Positions 5,083 through 5,740 of a DNA stretch of 5,740 bases are shown here, piece by piece. This stretch comes from Lachnospiraceae bacterium (GTDB taxonomy: Bacteria; Bacillota; Clostridia; Lachnospirales; Lachnospiraceae). Within the stretch, counting starts at the first letter, position 1; each line of letters starts with the position of its first letter. Under the pieces are notes generated by a model. It was not told the origin of the DNA. It saw only the letters and a list, made by a program, of their open reading frames with translations, and did not search any database. Where the stretch lies: NCBI GenBank assembly GCA_024697505.1, contig JAILFQ010000185.1, forward strand, positions 1 through 5,740. The letters are read 5' to 3'. Both the position numbers and the translations under genes were made by a program.

Positions 5083-5740
5083 TTATTCTTTGCTAACATA
5101 CACAAAGGCTTTGCCGTTTATCTGTAGTCTGTAAGTTTCGGTGTTTGCAAGACTTGCTTTAACGTAAATTGTGGAAGCATCATTTGTTACATTTATTCTT
5201 GGGTCTTTTTCGTAGGCCCCCAGAGATTCTATAAGGGTTTCAAGGTCTGTAAACTGTTTGTCCATCCAGGAAACTCTCTTTTTTACAAAGGACTTTAATG
5301 ATGAAATGGATTTTGTAAAGTTTTCCGGTGTTCTCCCGCCGTAATACTGTTTTGTGTAGGTGTAGGCCCACTTTTTATCGTTCATTGGGCCGTCCTCCGA
5401 AAGAAGTTCGGCGTATTCGTCTATGGAGTTTATAAGAGTCCGGATTGCTCCTTCTCTTTCTTCTTTATATTTTTCGTAAACCAGCATACAAAAGTACGGG
5501 TCTCTTATAAGATAGCGGTTCCACTGTACAGACTGGTAATACTGCTCATTTGTGAAGTATTCGTTGGTAGTCTGCCACTCATATTTTCCGTCGGTGTCTA
5601 TGTTGAACATGTTTATGTTTCCGTAGGCCCAGTCGTAGTCCCAGGCCGGTCCCATGTGGACAAGGCCTTCAATATCTTTAAAGAGAAAGGTGGAGTTTTT
5701 CATGGAATCCCAGTTGTCTGTAATCTCGCAAACAAAGAAG
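5083..5740 (-). CDS. CotH-kinase family protein (5' end outside window; probably truncated at the C-terminus)
   Basis: The visible part is 218 residues. The frame continues to the right edge (residues FFVCEITDNWDS precede the in-window ATG at 5703), so that ATG is not the start. The stretch E-I-T-D-N-W-D, then F-L-F-K-D, then G-P-A-W-D-Y-D-W-A-Y-G-N (visible residues 30-41) is the C-terminal signature of the CotH kinase fold; its aspartates correspond to the metal/ATP-binding region. CotH of Bacillus is an atypical kinase that phosphorylates spore-coat proteins; in gut and rumen clostridia, relatives are often large exported proteins whose targets are unknown. The middle (about 55-180) is helical and charged, including the usual R-x-x-W-M-D region. 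The last 40 residues begin a beta-rich domain that is interrupted by TAA at 5085-5083. Signal peptide and N-terminal lobe are not visible. The gene converges on the amidotransferase gene. Confidence 0.85.
   Translation of the reverse strand, partial: FFVCEITDNWDSMKNSTFLFKDIEGLVHMGPAWDYDWAYGNINMFNIDTDGKYEWQTTNEYFTNEQYYQSVQWNRYLIRDPYFCMLVYEKYKEEREGAIRTLINSIDEYAELLSEDGPMNDKKWAYTYTKQYYGGRTPENFTKSISSLKSFVKKRVSWMDKQFTDLETLIESLGAYEKDPRINVTNDASTIYVKASLANTETYRLQINGKAFVYVSKE

Noticed and set aside
5083..5085. TAA as a recoded sense codon
   Set aside because: TAA ends the hydrolase, kinase and GtrA-like genes normally, so reassignment is unsupported; a nonsense mutation is simpler.

Overview
The window looks like a chromosomal segment from a Gram-positive anaerobe of the Clostridia, most likely a Lachnospiraceae member of the Butyrivibrio/Pseudobutyrivibrio/Roseburia type. 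This is an inference. It rests on moderate-to-low GC, frequent CTT leucine and AGA arginine codons, AGGAGG-like ribosome binding sites, TGnTATAAT extended -10 promoters, and the mix of genes: a probable secreted esterase, an AgrA/AgrC-like two-component pair, a GtrA-like membrane protein and a CotH-kinase protein.

Layout, left to right. Bases 1-1037 (+) are the 3' part of an alpha/beta-hydrolase (esterase/peptidase) gene that enters from outside the window. At 1018-1097 a promoter is followed at once by a hairpin terminator. Bases 1116-3148 (+) are a translationally coupled operon (ATGA overlap) of a LytTR response regulator and an HPK10/GHKL sensor kinase with a polytopic membrane sensor. 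After a 214-base spacer with inverted repeats and its own extended -10 promoter comes a GtrA-like membrane protein (3363-3938, +). A second promoter-then-terminator arrangement (3965-4039) precedes a PuuD-like class I glutamine amidotransferase (4069-4803, +). A short region with two degenerate direct repeats (about 4815-4943) separates this from a convergent CotH-kinase gene (4933-5740, -) that runs off the right edge.

The two-component pair is a clear functional unit. The other genes look like separate transcription units with no evident shared pathway, although several (esterase, GtrA, CotH) plausibly act on the cell surface or outside the cell. I see no defence system, mobile element, CRISPR array, tRNA or rRNA.

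The most notable observations are: (1) an in-frame TAA inside the apparent CotH reading frame, followed by 49 coding-like codons in the same frame, which suggests a C-terminal nonsense truncation; (2) two unrelated genes whose promoters are followed within about 25 bases by an intrinsic terminator, leaving almost no room for a conventional antiterminator; (3) the paired repeat at the convergent gene junction. I did not find a convincing new multi-gene system.
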